Assembly: GCA_035526335.1 (NCBI GenBank)
Contig: DATLCN010000055.1
Coordinates: 16,905 to 80,904 of the forward strand
DNA from: GCA-2861595 sp035526335
Lineage (GTDB): Bacteria > Actinomycetota > Acidimicrobiia > Acidimicrobiales > GCA-2861595
Length of the DNA: 64,000 nucleotides
Direction of reading: 5' to 3'
Below are positions 1 to 7,568 of this stretch, in pieces. Numbering within the stretch: position 1 is the first letter of the stretch; each line of letters begins with the position of its first letter. Position numbers and translations under genes: made by a program. The notes below the pieces were generated by a model. The model was not told where the DNA came from. It made no database searches and saw only the letters and a program-made list of their open reading frames with translations.

Positions 1-452
1 ACGCCTACATATCGGCCAACGGGGGAGATGGCCTGCGCCGGGTGGCGGAGGGGGCGGTGCTGAACGCCAACTGGCTGCGTCGGCGGCTCCACGGCATCTA
101 CGACATCCCGTATGACCGACCCAACATGCACGAGTTCGTCGCCTCGACGACCTCCCTCAAGAAGTCGGACGGGTTGCGAGCGGTAGACGTGGCCAAACGG
201 CTGCTGGAGGAGGGCTTCCACGCTCCCACGGTGTACTTCCCTCTGATCGTCGACGAGGCGCTCATGATCGAGCCCACTGAAACCGAGACACTTCAGACGC
301 TCGAGGCGTTGGCGCAAGCCTTGGAACGCATCGCCTCATCGCCCGCGGGAGCAAGGGAGGCACCGCGGACCACCCCGGTCGGGCGAGTCGACGAGGCTCG
401 CGCCGCCCGCACCCTTGTACCGACCTGGGATACCCGGCCAGCTGACGGATGA
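1..452 (+). CDS. gcvPB: Glycine dehydrogenase (decarboxylating) subunit 2, 3' end
   Basis: This is the C-terminal half of the glycine cleavage P-protein in its two-subunit form; the enzyme decarboxylates glycine and passes the aminomethyl group to the H-protein lipoyl arm. The 5' part, including the PLP lysine, lies outside the window; the reading frame starts at base 3 and gives 149 residues to TGA 450-452. Diagnostic strings are RPNMHEFVAS, then KRLLEEGFHAPTVYFPLIVD and EALMIEPTETE, typical of the end of GcvPB. After these comes an Ala/Pro/Arg-rich tail of about 45 residues that is longer than usual and probably not catalytic. The next gene is convergent, 27 bases away. Confidence 0.93.
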   Translation, partial: AYISANGGDGLRRVAEGAVLNANWLRRRLHGIYDIPYDRPNMHEFVASTTSLKKSDGLRAVDVAKRLLEEGFHAPTVYFPLIVDEALMIEPTETETLQTLEALAQALERIASSPAGAREAPRTTPVGRVDEARAARTLVPTWDTRPADG

Positions 453-479
453 GAGCCGGAGGGCGCCCGAACTGAGGAA

Positions 480-1439
480 CTAGTTGTGCGCGCGCTGACA
501 ACTTCGGGCCACCAACGCGCCGGCGCCGATCAGACCGGCACCGAGGAACAACAACCCACCGACGGCGAAACCGGTGCGGGGGAGCCCGCTGCCGCCACCA
601 CCGGCACCGGTGTCACCGGCACCCAACTCAGCGGGAGCTGCTGCGCCAACCGGCTGCGCGGACCCAGCGGCGGTCACGCCACTCAGAACGGCCGGAACGT
701 TCGCCACCGCCGCGTCTACCGCAGATGCCTTCACCAACCCCGAACCGGCACCACCGTCCACGCTGACGGCGTTCAAACGGAGGATCCCCGGGATGTCGAT
801 GATCTTGGTCGTCTGTCCCACATCGTTGTTGGTGATCAACTCGAGGCCGTTGACCCCGATGACATAGCTCTTGCCGCCGTTGGCGGTGGAGGCTTCGGTG
901 TGGAGCAGATTGACCCTCTGACCGGCGATCGTTGCGGCGACGCCGTCGGATGACCCGGTGCCAGTGCTGTTGGTGCTGGTGTAGTTGGCCTCGGAGAACG
1001 ACTGCAGTACGTCGATGGCCAGGAGGCCGGGGTTGATGAGCACCAGTCGGAGAAGAGCGGCGCGGGCGGTGGAGGAGCTGTTCCCGCCGTCGCGGGTCAC
1101 CCGGGCCGAGGAGGGCGCCACCTTCACGCCCGTGGTGTTGAGGTCGCCGAACTCGAGGAGGGCATTGTTCTGCTCGCCCTCGCCGGTCTGCTTGGACCCG
1201 AGCTGAGCCAGAGGCGGGTTACCTCCGACCTCCAGAGCGTTGGCGGTGGCCGTACTCGTTGTCGGGTCGGGATTGGCCTCGGCCTTGGTATGAGCCACAC
1301 TCACCAGGCCATCGACCTCGGCCGCCACGGCCTCGGCGGAGCCAGGGGGAGCCGGTGTGGTCTGTGCCCAACTCGGAGCGGCACCGATTAGGAGGAGTCC
1401 TCCCGTCAGGCCCGCCGCGGCGATCTTCTGAAAGCGCAT
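480..1439 (-). CDS. Secreted LPXTG-type surface protein
   Basis: A 319-residue exported protein of unknown function. The start ATG at 1439 is preceded by a GGGGAGG ribosome-binding site; an upstream in-frame GTG at 1472 lacks this support. Residues 1-25 form a signal peptide (MRFQKIAAAGLTGG, cleavage likely after PSWA). The middle is a low-complexity Ala/Gly/Ser/Thr/Val-rich beta-type region. The C-terminus carries LPRTG (about residue 286), a hydrophobic helix and a short basic tail (RSCQRAHN), the layout of a sortase substrate. No sortase gene is in the window. The adhesin-like middle suggests a surface or envelope structural role, but this is inference. Confidence 0.85.
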   Translation of the reverse strand: MRFQKIAAAGLTGGLLLIGAAPSWAQTTPAPPGSAEAVAAEVDGLVSVAHTKAEANPDPTTSTATANALEVGGNPPLAQLGSKQTGEGEQNNALLEFGDLNTTGVKVAPSSARVTRDGGNSSSTARAALLRLVLINPGLLAIDVLQSFSEANYTSTNSTGTGSSDGVAATIAGQRVNLLHTEASTANGGKSYVIGVNGLELITNNDVGQTTKIIDIPGILRLNAVSVDGGAGSGLVKASAVDAAVANVPAVLSGVTAAGSAQPVGAAAPAELGAGDTGAGGGGSGLPRTGFAVGGLLFLGAGLIGAGALVARSCQRAHN

Positions 1440-1703
1440 TTGTTCATTCCTCCCCAGTCCGGTGACGCTCACCGTGGACGATAGCTTCTCTGGAATCTAC
1501 GCCCCCTGCAAGCCTCGGAACGGGGATCTCGAGTTACGAGCACGAAGAATCCGGAAGATCCCTTTTTCCCGCTCCGGCGGTTTCTACCCCTCCGACAGCA
1601 ATGAATAACCGGTTGTTTCAGGGGACGACGAACTCCCACAAGTCCCGTCCGTACGGCTCACAAATGGCGACATCGGGCTATGGAGACGGCGACGGACAAC
1701 CCG

Positions 1704-1709
1704 TACCCT
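1704..1709 (+). promoter_or_regulatory. Putative -10 element, leaderless start of response regulator
   Basis: GTACCCT with the hexamer TACCCT ends 7 bases before GTG 1717. No Shine-Dalgarno is present, so transcription probably starts at or next to the start codon. Confidence 0.5.
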
Positions 1710-1716
1710 CACCAGC

Positions 1717-2094
1717 GTGTACGCCCTGCTGTGCGACGACGACCGGCGGCTGCGCGCGCTCTACCGGATGGAGTTCGAACATGTGGGCGTCGCCGTGCGG
1801 GAGGCGGCGAACGGCGACGAATGCATCGAGATGGCGACTCTCGACCCGCCGGAGCTGATCGTCCTGGACCTCTACATGCCCCGCCGAGGCGGGCTGTCCA
1901 CCTTGCCGCTGCTGCGCTCGCTGCTGCCGGATGTGCCCGTGCTGGTCGTGACCGCCTACGCCGCCGTCGAGGTACTGCGCCAGAGCCTCGCCCTCGGAGC
2001 GACGGCCTGCTACACGAAGCCGGGCTTCCTCGCCCGGATTCCCGAGGTGGTGGAGCGCTACCTGCCGTCGGTGGACAGCGCCGCCGTGAGCTGA
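1717..2094 (+). CDS. Stand-alone response regulator receiver protein
   Basis: A 125-residue single CheY-like receiver domain without an output domain. The acidic pocket is D7-D8-D9, the phospho-acceptor is D51 in VLDLYMP, the switch threonine is T79 in VVTAYAA and the conserved lysine is K101 in CYTKPG. The GTG start at 1717 is placed by the receiver fold (YALLCDDD begins strand 1) and by a -10-like hexamer just upstream. It sits alone, convergent with the recombinase gene, so its kinase is not evident; the histidine kinase at 16020 is too far away to pair by context. Confidence 0.9.
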   Translation: MYALLCDDDRRLRALYRMEFEHVGVAVREAANGDECIEMATLDPPELIVLDLYMPRRGGLSTLPLLRSLLPDVPVLVVTAYAAVEVLRQSLALGATACYTKPGFLARIPEVVERYLPSVDSAAVS

Positions 2095-2157
2095 GCGCCC
2101 TCTGCCCGCGGGGGACGACGGCGCTGCGAGGGACACCGGAAATCGTCGGGCGGGGCC

Positions 2158-3243
2158 TCAGCTGGAGCCGGAGCGACCGAGAGGGTGGAGTCGCATGGCG
2201 GCCGCGATCTCCTCATCGGCCACTTCGGTATATATCTGGGTTGTGGCCAAACTGGCGTGGCCAAGGGCCACTTGGAGCTGACGAAGGCTCAATGCACCTT
2301 CCCGCAGGCCCAATGTCGCGAAGGTGTGGCGCAGGGCGTGGACTCTGACGCCGGGACGGCGAGCGCCGAGGCTCCGCAGGACTCGATCGACGACGTATGT
2401 AACAGTGTCACGGCTCGATTCGACCGTGGAGCCGATGACCGCACCGGTGCCGTCCCGCACCGGTCTCGGCCGGCTGGAGATCACGAGGGTGAGAGCGTCG
2501 GTGCCGAGGCTTCCGAGACGTGAGCGCCTGGTGGGGAGGTAGGCCACCAGCGCCTCGACCACCACCTCGGGAAGACCGAGGCGGCGCTCCTTGTCACCCT
2601 TGCCCCTGACGATCACCGCGGACGGCGGATCTCCTTCCAGATCGGCCAGTGGGAGGCGGGCGATCTCCTCGAGCCGCAGGCCACAAGCCAGCGCCAGGGC
2701 CACGATCACCAGATCTCGCTCAGGCCAACCGGAACCTTCGCCGGCCCTGGCCAGAGCGCCCAGCGCCGTGGCCTGGTCGATGGCCCGGGGCATGTGCTTA
2801 CGCTTCTTCGGTGGCTGGAGCAGCGCGGCCGGATCCGATGTGACGCGGTCGGTTCGGTAGCACCAGGCGAAGAACGAACGAACGGCGGCAGTGCGACGGG
2901 CCACCGTTGCCGGCGCCCTCTCCTGCGGCGACCGCTCGGGATGGCGGGCGAAGCGGGGGTCAGGGCGGGTGCGGAACATGGCGATGGCTTCGTCGAGGTC
3001 GTCGGCGCTGACGGCTTCCACGCCCAAGGCCTCGAATGCGGTCAGTACGACCCGAGAGCGCTCTTCTTCCGGCAAGGCGGCCAGGGCCTCCCGGTAGGGG
3101 AGGAGCCGGTGCAGGAAGGCGACGTCCACCATCGTGTCGTCGAGGTCGTAGCGGTAGGCGGCGAGGGTCCGGGGCGACCGGCCTTCGTTGCTCAGCCGGC
3201 GGAGAAAGCGCTCGAGAGCCTCGGCGTACGGGAGTGACACCAC
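2158..3243 (-). CDS. Tyrosine recombinase, XerC/XerD-like
   Basis: A 361-residue site-specific recombinase. Residues 5-130 resemble the SAM-like core-binding domain (RFLRRLSNEGRSPRTLAAY), followed by the phage-integrase catalytic domain. All catalytic residues are visible: Arg in ACGLRLEEIARL, Lys in VRGKGDKERR, HALRHTFA (HxxR), His in LGHASLATT and the Tyr nucleophile in QIYTEV. Two GTG codons (3243, 3240) can both serve as start. The N-terminal domain has an insertion (the DTMVDVAFLH to HPERSPQ region) that lengthens it relative to XerC/XerD of about 300 residues. A structured inverted repeat lies 74 bases upstream. It could be the chromosomal Xer protein or an orphan integrase; no phage genes are nearby. 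Confidence 0.9.
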   Translation of the reverse strand: MVSLPYAEALERFLRRLSNEGRSPRTLAAYRYDLDDTMVDVAFLHRLLPYREALAALPEEERSRVVLTAFEALGVEAVSADDLDEAIAMFRTRPDPRFARHPERSPQERAPATVARRTAAVRSFFAWCYRTDRVTSDPAALLQPPKKRKHMPRAIDQATALGALARAGEGSGWPERDLVIVALALACGLRLEEIARLPLADLEGDPPSAVIVRGKGDKERRLGLPEVVVEALVAYLPTRRSRLGSLGTDALTLVISSRPRPVRDGTGAVIGSTVESSRDTVTYVVDRVLRSLGARRPGVRVHALRHTFATLGLREGALSLRQLQVALGHASLATTQIYTEVADEEIAAAMRLHPLGRSGSS

Positions 3244-3316
3244 TCCAGCGTGGCCGAACGGCGCCTCCGACAGGTGAATGCTCGCCCGATAGCCGGGTGA
3301 CCCAGTGCGGCCCTAC

Positions 3317-3398
3317 GGAACTACGGACACGTTTGTGAGAGGGTCCTGAACCCCAGCGACACCTTCGACGCTGCAGCACCAGACGTGTCCGTAGTTCC
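3317..3398. repeat. 16-bp perfect inverted repeat enclosing two smaller hairpins
   Basis: The arms GGAACTACGGACACGT (3317-3332) and ACGTGTCCGTAGTTCC (3383-3398) are exactly complementary; with a T-G wobble they extend to 19 positions. Inside lie GGGT/ACCC (3341-3344 with 3350-3353) and CAGCG/CGCTG (3354-3358 with 3369-3373), so the folded strand would be a three-way junction. It lies between the stop of the PH-like gene and the start of the recombinase gene. It could be a recombinase-binding or folded recombination site, a structured RNA, or a large terminator; no T-tract follows on either strand. Confidence 0.75.
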
Positions 3399-3410
3399 AC
3401 CGGGCTGCAC

Positions 3411-3728
3411 TCAGGTGGGAAGTTCAGCCGCCAGTCGGGCGATGACCTCACCACGCCGCTCGATCGATCCCGCGGCCCGGAGTCGCTCCGCCAGTTCCGA
3501 AGGTGAGGTCCTGAAGGCCCCCTTGGGGAACACCACCTTTGCTGTCGCCGAGACGACCGACACGGAGCCCTGCGCGTCGACGGCGATCGACTCGACCCGC
3601 TCCCAGCGGATGAGAGCGTGTTCCGAGCCCGGACCGAACACAGAGACGCCATGTAGGTCGACCCGGTAACGGCGGCGCCGGCGGAGTCGGCCCGTACGTA
3701 TCACCTGCTCGGCGACCCGCAACTCCAT
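3411..3728 (-). CDS. Small bacterial PH-like domain protein
   Basis: A 105-residue protein of unknown function. The pattern of short beta strands (VIRTGRLRRRRRYRVDLHG, VSVFGPG, RWERVESIAVD, VVSATAKVVFPKGAFR) followed by a C-terminal helix (SELAERLRAA) is that of bacterial PH-like domains, which often bind membranes or partners. There is no signal peptide or membrane helix. The ATG at 3728 has a -10-like TACAGT eight bases upstream and no Shine-Dalgarno. It is divergent from the 3863 gene. Confidence 0.75.
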   Translation of the reverse strand: MELRVAEQVIRTGRLRRRRRYRVDLHGVSVFGPGSEHALIRWERVESIAVDAQGSVSVVSATAKVVFPKGAFRTSPSELAERLRAAGSIERRGEVIARLAAELPT

Positions 3729-3736
3729 GCCCGTGA

Positions 3737-3742
3737 ACTGTA
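3737..3742 (-). promoter_or_regulatory. Putative -10 element, leaderless start of PH-like gene
   Basis: On the minus strand TACAGT, preceded by G, ends 8 bases before ATG 3728. Divergent from the TAGCTT element at 3848. Confidence 0.5.
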
Positions 3743-3847
3743 CGGGTCCACCACCGATGAACCCCCCTCCGCCCCCGCGTACCTACTAAAGATTGATTAT
3801 GTAGTGATGCTCCCGCCATCTCCCCCCTCCACTGCGTTGCGCACGGG

Positions 3848-3853
3848 TAGCTT
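3848..3853 (+). promoter_or_regulatory. Putative -10 element, leaderless start at 3863
   Basis: GGTAGCTT: the hexamer TAGCTT ends 9 bases before ATG 3863. An AT-rich stretch about 50 bases upstream (3781-3810) is the only clearly AT-rich segment in this neighbourhood. Confidence 0.5.
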
Positions 3854-3862
3854 GCATTGTTG

Positions 3863-5293
3863 ATGGCCCGCCGCATCGATGTCGAGCTCACCAGCAAACG
3901 GCAGGACGGGCGTTGGACATGGCGCGCGGCCGGAGCCAAGCAGCCCAAGGGGGAGCTGGAATCGTCACTGCTCTACGAGGGCGCCCAGATCGGCGACGTC
4001 GTGCGAGCGGAGGCTGATTTCGAGATCGAAGGAATCCTCATCACCTCGGTGATGCCGCCCAAGGCGAAGAAGCGCTCGGAGCCCGAGCGGGTGGAGATCG
4101 TGGGTCCGCCCCGGGACGAGCGAGGCATCACCTCGACGCTCACCGGTAAGTCCGAGGCCCGGCGCTCGGACCGACCCCGTCGCGACGACGACCGCGTCGG
4201 CGGCCGGCGGGAGGGTCCGCCTCGCGGCCGTGGCGGCGACACACGGGGCGCCCCTCGCGGCCAGGTACCCACCCGGCCCTCGCAGGGGCGACCCGATGAG
4301 CGCGCCAGTCGCAACAAGGGTCCAAGCCGGCCCACAGGCGCGCGCGTTCCCGGGGCCGCAGTCGGAGGCGGAGGTGGTGAGCGGCCGCGTCCCGAGCGTC
4401 GGTCCCGCCCGGAGGCGCCGGCACCTGCACCCCGGGCCAAGCGGCTCAACCCCGGACACACTCACCGGGACGCCGTTCTTGCCGGGCTGGCTCCGGAACA
4501 GCGGCCGATCGCGGAGCAGGCGCTTCGTGGTGGGCTGCCCGGTGTCCGGCAAGCGGTCGAGACGCAGAACGCGTCGTTGCGGGAGGTGGGGCAATCCGAG
4601 GTGAACGCGGCTCCCCTCCTCGCCATCGCCGAGCAGCTCCTTCCCCAGCTGAAGGCGGCCGACTGGCGGGACCGAGCGGAAGCCGCCGTGGACATGGTGG
4701 ACGATCTGTCGCTGCGTGACCTCCGCTCCCTGGTCACCGGTGCCGACACGGCGAGGGACGACGCCGGGCGTCTCCTGGCCGGCACCCTGCGGGAGGCGCT
4801 CGATCGCCGCCTACGGGAGCAGCGGGAGGCGTGGCTGGCCGAGATCACCGCCGCCCTTCTGGACGGTCGTCTCGTCCGCGCCCTGCGGGCTTCGGCCCGA
4901 CCTCCGGATTCGGGGTCACGGTTTCCCGCCGAGCTGGCCATGCGCCTCAGTGAAGCGGCGGGGGCGGCGATGGCTCCTGACGCTCCGGCGGACCGCTGGC
5001 AGGCCCTGCTCGAAGCGGTCGTGGAGTCTCCGGTCCGCCGCTCGGTCAAGCCTGCCGGTCTTCCCACCGACGCGCCGGAGGAGCTCCTCCAAGTGGCCCG
5101 GCAAGCGTCGGGCAAGGTGCCGGCCCTGGCCGGGATGCTGGGCATCTCGATGCCTCCACCACCGGGGCCCCCACGACCCGCCCGCGGGAGGTCGGGCGCC
5201 GGCCTGCGTTTCCAGACCGGCCCGAGATCGGCTCCGCCTATCCCCCCGCCTCCCCCTCCTCCGCCGCACCCAGAATCGACACCGGATTGCTGA
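3863..5293 (+). CDS. Uncharacterised protein: basic N-domain, RGG-like linker, helical C-domain
   Basis: A 476-residue cytoplasmic protein not recognised as a named family. Residues 1-75 are a compact beta-rich segment (MARRIDVELTSKR, GRWTWRAAG, DVVRAEADFEIEG) that could be an OB-like nucleic-acid-binding fold. Residues 80-200 are low complexity and very rich in Arg, Gly, Pro and Asp, similar to RGG boxes. Residues 200-430 are predicted mostly helical (EQLLPQLKAADWRDRAEAA). The end is proline-rich with an eight-proline run. ATG 3863 is preferred to two in-frame TTG codons just upstream because of the -10-like hexamer. An RNA-binding role is a guess from composition only. Confidence 0.8.
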   Translation: MARRIDVELTSKRQDGRWTWRAAGAKQPKGELESSLLYEGAQIGDVVRAEADFEIEGILITSVMPPKAKKRSEPERVEIVGPPRDERGITSTLTGKSEARRSDRPRRDDDRVGGRREGPPRGRGGDTRGAPRGQVPTRPSQGRPDERASRNKGPSRPTGARVPGAAVGGGGGERPRPERRSRPEAPAPAPRAKRLNPGHTHRDAVLAGLAPEQRPIAEQALRGGLPGVRQAVETQNASLREVGQSEVNAAPLLAIAEQLLPQLKAADWRDRAEAAVDMVDDLSLRDLRSLVTGADTARDDAGRLLAGTLREALDRRLREQREAWLAEITAALLDGRLVRALRASARPPDSGSRFPAELAMRLSEAAGAAMAPDAPADRWQALLEAVVESPVRRSVKPAGLPTDAPEELLQVARQASGKVPALAGMLGISMPPPPGPPRPARGRSGAGLRFQTGPRSAPPIPPPPPPPPHPESTPDC

Positions 5294-5309
5294 TCACAGC
5301 CGGCGATTC

Positions 5310-5726
5310 CTAGGCGTAGATCTGGAGGATCCCGTGGTCGTGGAGGAACTCGGCCAACCCGTCGGTGAGGCGGAGCTCGGCCACCTCCGACAGCGGTACC
5401 CACGCCGCCTCGACGGCATCGCCCCCGGCCGCCGGATCGACCACATCGAGGGGCGTCACCGCGAAATCAAGGATAACGTGGTGATGCGTCTCACCGATAC
5501 CTTCCACCCAGCCGAGGAAGGAGTCGCACACGACCTCGAGTCCGGTCTCCTCGGCCACCTCCCGCACCACCGCCTCGGCCAGCGTCTCGCCCATCTCAAC
5601 GTGGCCTCCCGGTATGCTCCAGAAGCCGGCCGCCGGTCCTCGTCCACGACGCACCAGGAGAAGCCGGTCACCGTCGACCGCGACCGCTGCCACGCACACT
5701 TCGGGGGCCCGCACCGGCTCGCTCAA
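5310..5726 (-). CDS. NUDIX hydrolase
   Basis: A 138-residue nucleoside-diphosphate-X hydrolase. The full NUDIX box is present (GHVEMGE, seven residues, then REVAEETGL) with the metal-binding Glu residues, preceded by GFWSIPGG as in MutT/ADP-ribose-type members; the substrate cannot be told. The start is uncertain: TTG 5726 overlaps the upstream GNAT stop and has GGAG five bases away, while GTG 5714 would remove four residues. It is the last gene of the operon DUF4193, 6201 gene, GNAT, NUDIX. Confidence 0.9.
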   Translation of the reverse strand: MSEPVRAPEVCVAAVAVDGDRLLLVRRGRGPAAGFWSIPGGHVEMGETLAEAVVREVAEETGLEVVCDSFLGWVEGIGETHHHVILDFAVTPLDVVDPAAGGDAVEAAWVPLSEVAELRLTDGLAEFLHDHGILQIYA

Positions 5727-6199
5727 GCCCGCTCCATCCGGTGGTGCATGACCAGCAGCCTCGCCGTGAAGCCACACTCCTCGAAGAAGTTCTTGGTGGC
5801 ACGCATGCCGGGAAGGGCAACGGCGTCCACCCCCGTGCATCCGGAGTTGCCGAACCAGGCCAGCAGCTCGTTCATCATGGCTTCGCCCACTCCTATGCCC
5901 CTGGCATCGGGATGCACGTAGAGGTCGTCCAGAACTCCCAGGATGCGCCCGTCCCGCAGCTTCTCGAGCCGCCCGCTGGCCATGCCCACGATGACGTCGT
6001 CCACCGTGCCGGCCACCGCGATGAGATCCGCCTCTTCGACAGCGCGCCGCAGGCCTTCCTCGACGGGCTCCGGACGAGCCTCACGGGCCGCGAATACCGC
6101 TCCCCCCCGGTCCTGGTCTCCCAGCTCCGCTGTCGCCTGACGGCTCAGCCTCACCAGTTCCGGAAGGTCGGCCAGCGTCGCGTGGCGGGCCGACTCCAT
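5723..6199 (-). CDS. GNAT-family N-acetyltransferase
   Basis: A 158-residue acetyl-CoA-dependent acyltransferase. The N-terminus (RHATLADLPELVRL) is the typical first strand and helix; the acetyl-CoA pyrophosphate loop is VHPDARGIGVGEAMM, and the C-terminal NFFEECGF is the usual motif B end. The acceptor is unknown. It starts one base after the stop of the upstream gene and overlaps the NUDIX gene, so the four genes are co-transcribed and probably translationally coupled. Confidence 0.92.
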   Translation of the reverse strand: MESARHATLADLPELVRLSRQATAELGDQDRGGAVFAAREARPEPVEEGLRRAVEEADLIAVAGTVDDVIVGMASGRLEKLRDGRILGVLDDLYVHPDARGIGVGEAMMNELLAWFGNSGCTGVDAVALPGMRATKNFFEECGFTARLLVMHHRMERA

Positions 6200-6200
6200 C

Positions 6201-6707
6201 TCAGGATCCGTCCGACCGGAGTTGGGTGATCCGACCGAGGATGGTCTGGCGTTGGCGGCTGGCAGCCTCGTAGGCGCTCACCGCCTCCAGTTCCTCCGAC
6301 GAGAGCCCGCTTAGACGCTGGACCACCTGCGGCGCGGAGAGGGCGTCGTACCCGGGGATGGCCAGGTCTTCGGCCGAAGGAGCCGCCGGACCGGAGGGCG
6401 CGGGAGATTCCGAGGGTGACACCGTGGGAGCCGGTGCCGGCGTAGCTGGATGCGGCTGTTCCGGTGTCGAGCCGGCTCCGCCGCTGAGCCGGGCCCAAAG
6501 ATCGTTGAGTACCTTGCCCATCTCCTGTTGGCCCTTGCCAGCTGCCATCTGTCCGAGCATCCTGGCCATGGCGACCTGGGAGTCGGTCTGGCTCCTGCCC
6601 TTCTCGACGAGACGAGGTAGCTCGTCACGCACCGCAAGAGCAAGCCCGACGGGTGCGTACACGAGAAGGTCGAGGATCTGGTCGAGAGGCGACCGTGGCT
6701 CCGTCAC
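6201..6707 (-). CDS. Conserved actinobacterial helical protein, PGYD-motif C-terminus
   Basis: A 168-residue protein of unknown function. Residues 1-70 are helical (LDQILDLLVYAPVGLALAV, then QVAMARMLGQMAAGKGQQ), residues 75-115 are a Pro/Ala/Ser linker, and residues 116-165 form a short helical domain with IPGYDALSAPQVVQRL and ELEAVSAYEAASRQRQTIL, a motif shared by several actinobacterial proteins (DUF8129-like, from memory). The hydrophobic N-terminal helix may associate with membrane or lipid. The GTG start overlaps the upstream stop (GTGA). Confidence 0.8.
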   Translation of the reverse strand: MTEPRSPLDQILDLLVYAPVGLALAVRDELPRLVEKGRSQTDSQVAMARMLGQMAAGKGQQEMGKVLNDLWARLSGGAGSTPEQPHPATPAPAPTVSPSESPAPSGPAAPSAEDLAIPGYDALSAPQVVQRLSGLSSEELEAVSAYEAASRQRQTILGRITQLRSDGS

Positions 6708-7213
6708 ACGCAGTCCCTGCAGAGCATCCTGGTGCCGTCGGACAGCTGGGACGGGTGCTTCACGAGGAAGCAGGACTGACAGACGAATTCGTCCGGCTGC
6801 TTGGGGAGGACCTTGGGAGCGGCCTCGGCCCGTTCCTCGGTGTCCGGTGGTTCTTCGTCCTCCTCCTCGTCGACAACGACCAGCTTCTCCTTCAGGATCA
6901 CGTCCAGGCTGGCCTCGACGTCGTCCTCGTCCGCCTCGTCGTCGTCCTCCTCCTCGTCGTCGTCGTCCGAGGCGGGCGCCGGCGTGATGACGGGGATCAC
7001 CAGGGGATCATCCTCCACCAGCGCGACATCGGCGTCGACATCGTCGACATCGTCGACATCGGCGTCGTCATCGAGGTCATCGTCGTCGATCACCTCATCG
7101 TCGATCACCTCATCGTCGATCACCTCATCGTCGGGAAGGTCCTCCAGATCCGGGTCGTCCAGATCGGTGCTCGGATCCGTGTCGTCGATGAGATCGTCGT
7201 TCCTGTCAACCAT
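6704..7213 (-). CDS. DUF4193-family acidic protein with C-terminal zinc motif
   Basis: A 169-residue protein. The C-terminal 35 residues (PDEFVCQSCFLVKHPSQL, then MLCRDCV) match the actinobacterial DUF4193 family, with four Cys in two CxxC pairs that likely bind zinc. The rest is extremely acidic and much longer than usual for the family (about 100 residues): DDEVI is repeated three times by a 15-bp DNA repeat and further Asp/Glu runs follow. ATG 7213 has GGGGAA upstream; extension to 7336 is unsupported. First gene of a four-gene operon. Such small acidic proteins often bind RNA polymerase or basic proteins, but the function here is unknown. Confidence 0.88.
   Translation of the reverse strand: MVDRNDDLIDDTDPSTDLDDPDLEDLPDDEVIDDEVIDDEVIDDDDLDDDADVDDVDDVDADVALVEDDPLVIPVITPAPASDDDDEEEDDDEADEDDVEASLDVILKEKLVVVDEEEDEEPPDTEERAEAAPKVLPKQPDEFVCQSCFLVKHPSQLSDGTRMLCRDCV
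7034..7060. repeat. Three tandem copies of a 9-bp unit
   Basis: GTCGACATC is repeated at 7034, 7043 and 7052 inside the acidic part of the DUF4193 gene. It encodes DVD-type acidic repeats on the minus strand. Confidence 0.95.
7085..7129. repeat. Three perfect tandem copies of a 15-bp unit
   Basis: GTCGATCACCTCATC at 7085, 7100 and 7115, identical copies with no interruption. In the minus-strand gene each unit encodes DDEVI. Because the length is a multiple of three, copy-number change would keep the frame. Confidence 0.97.
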
Positions 7214-7568
7214 GTGGTTCCCCTGGGGCCGGTTCGTCGGGCGCGGCACCATACACCTCGCTGCGGTGCGCCACGGTGGTGCAGGAGGGGCCAGGAAGCT
7301 GTTGGTACCGTCGGTTGGCTCTGCCGTTCCGTACACACTGAGGGCGAGTTATTTGGACGTTCTCTACTGAGCTTCCTGGCACCCCCCGCACTGCCTTCGA
7401 CCGCCCCCTCCGGAACCCCATTGGGTACGGAGGCCCACGACCTGGCGAACGGGACGTCTCGGGACGGGCACAGTCTTCGGCATCGGCCCTACGGGAGTCA
7501 AGGGCGCCCTCACCTGCGCTTTTGCGCGTCACCCCAGGTCAGGAAGGTTCTTCACCGGCGAACAATTC
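7214..7568. other. 355-base intergenic region
   Basis: The longest gap in the window. It contains the upstream region of the DUF4193 gene (TATGGT on the minus strand at 7254-7249 is a possible -10), the 3' flank of the lytic transglycosylase gene with a weak hairpin at 7512-7539, and an 11-bp inverted repeat GCCAGGAAGCT (7290-7300) / AGCTTCCTGGC (7370-7380). No tRNA, small RNA or credible short gene was seen on either strand. Confidence 0.6.
7512..7539 (-). terminator. Weak hairpin after the LysM transglycosylase gene
   Basis: GCGC/GCGC with a four-base loop (7516-7527), enclosed by ACCT/AGGT (7512-7515 with 7536-7539). It lies 30-57 bases past the stop codon of the minus-strand gene. There is no T-tract, so the call is tentative. 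Confidence 0.3.

Noticed and set aside
3317..3398. Integron attC site
   Set aside because: Fold is similar, but the ends lack the RYYYAAC/GTTRRRY consensus and there is no cassette array.
6801..7370. 189-residue Ser-rich open frame on the plus strand
   Set aside because: It is the antisense shadow of the acidic DUF4193 gene; poly-Ser comes from GAC/GAG/GAT codons read in reverse.
7290..7380. 11-bp inverted repeat GCCAGGAAGCT / AGCTTCCTGGC with a 69-base gap
   Set aside because: Short arms and a long spacer; chance cannot be excluded and no regulator or stem context supports it.
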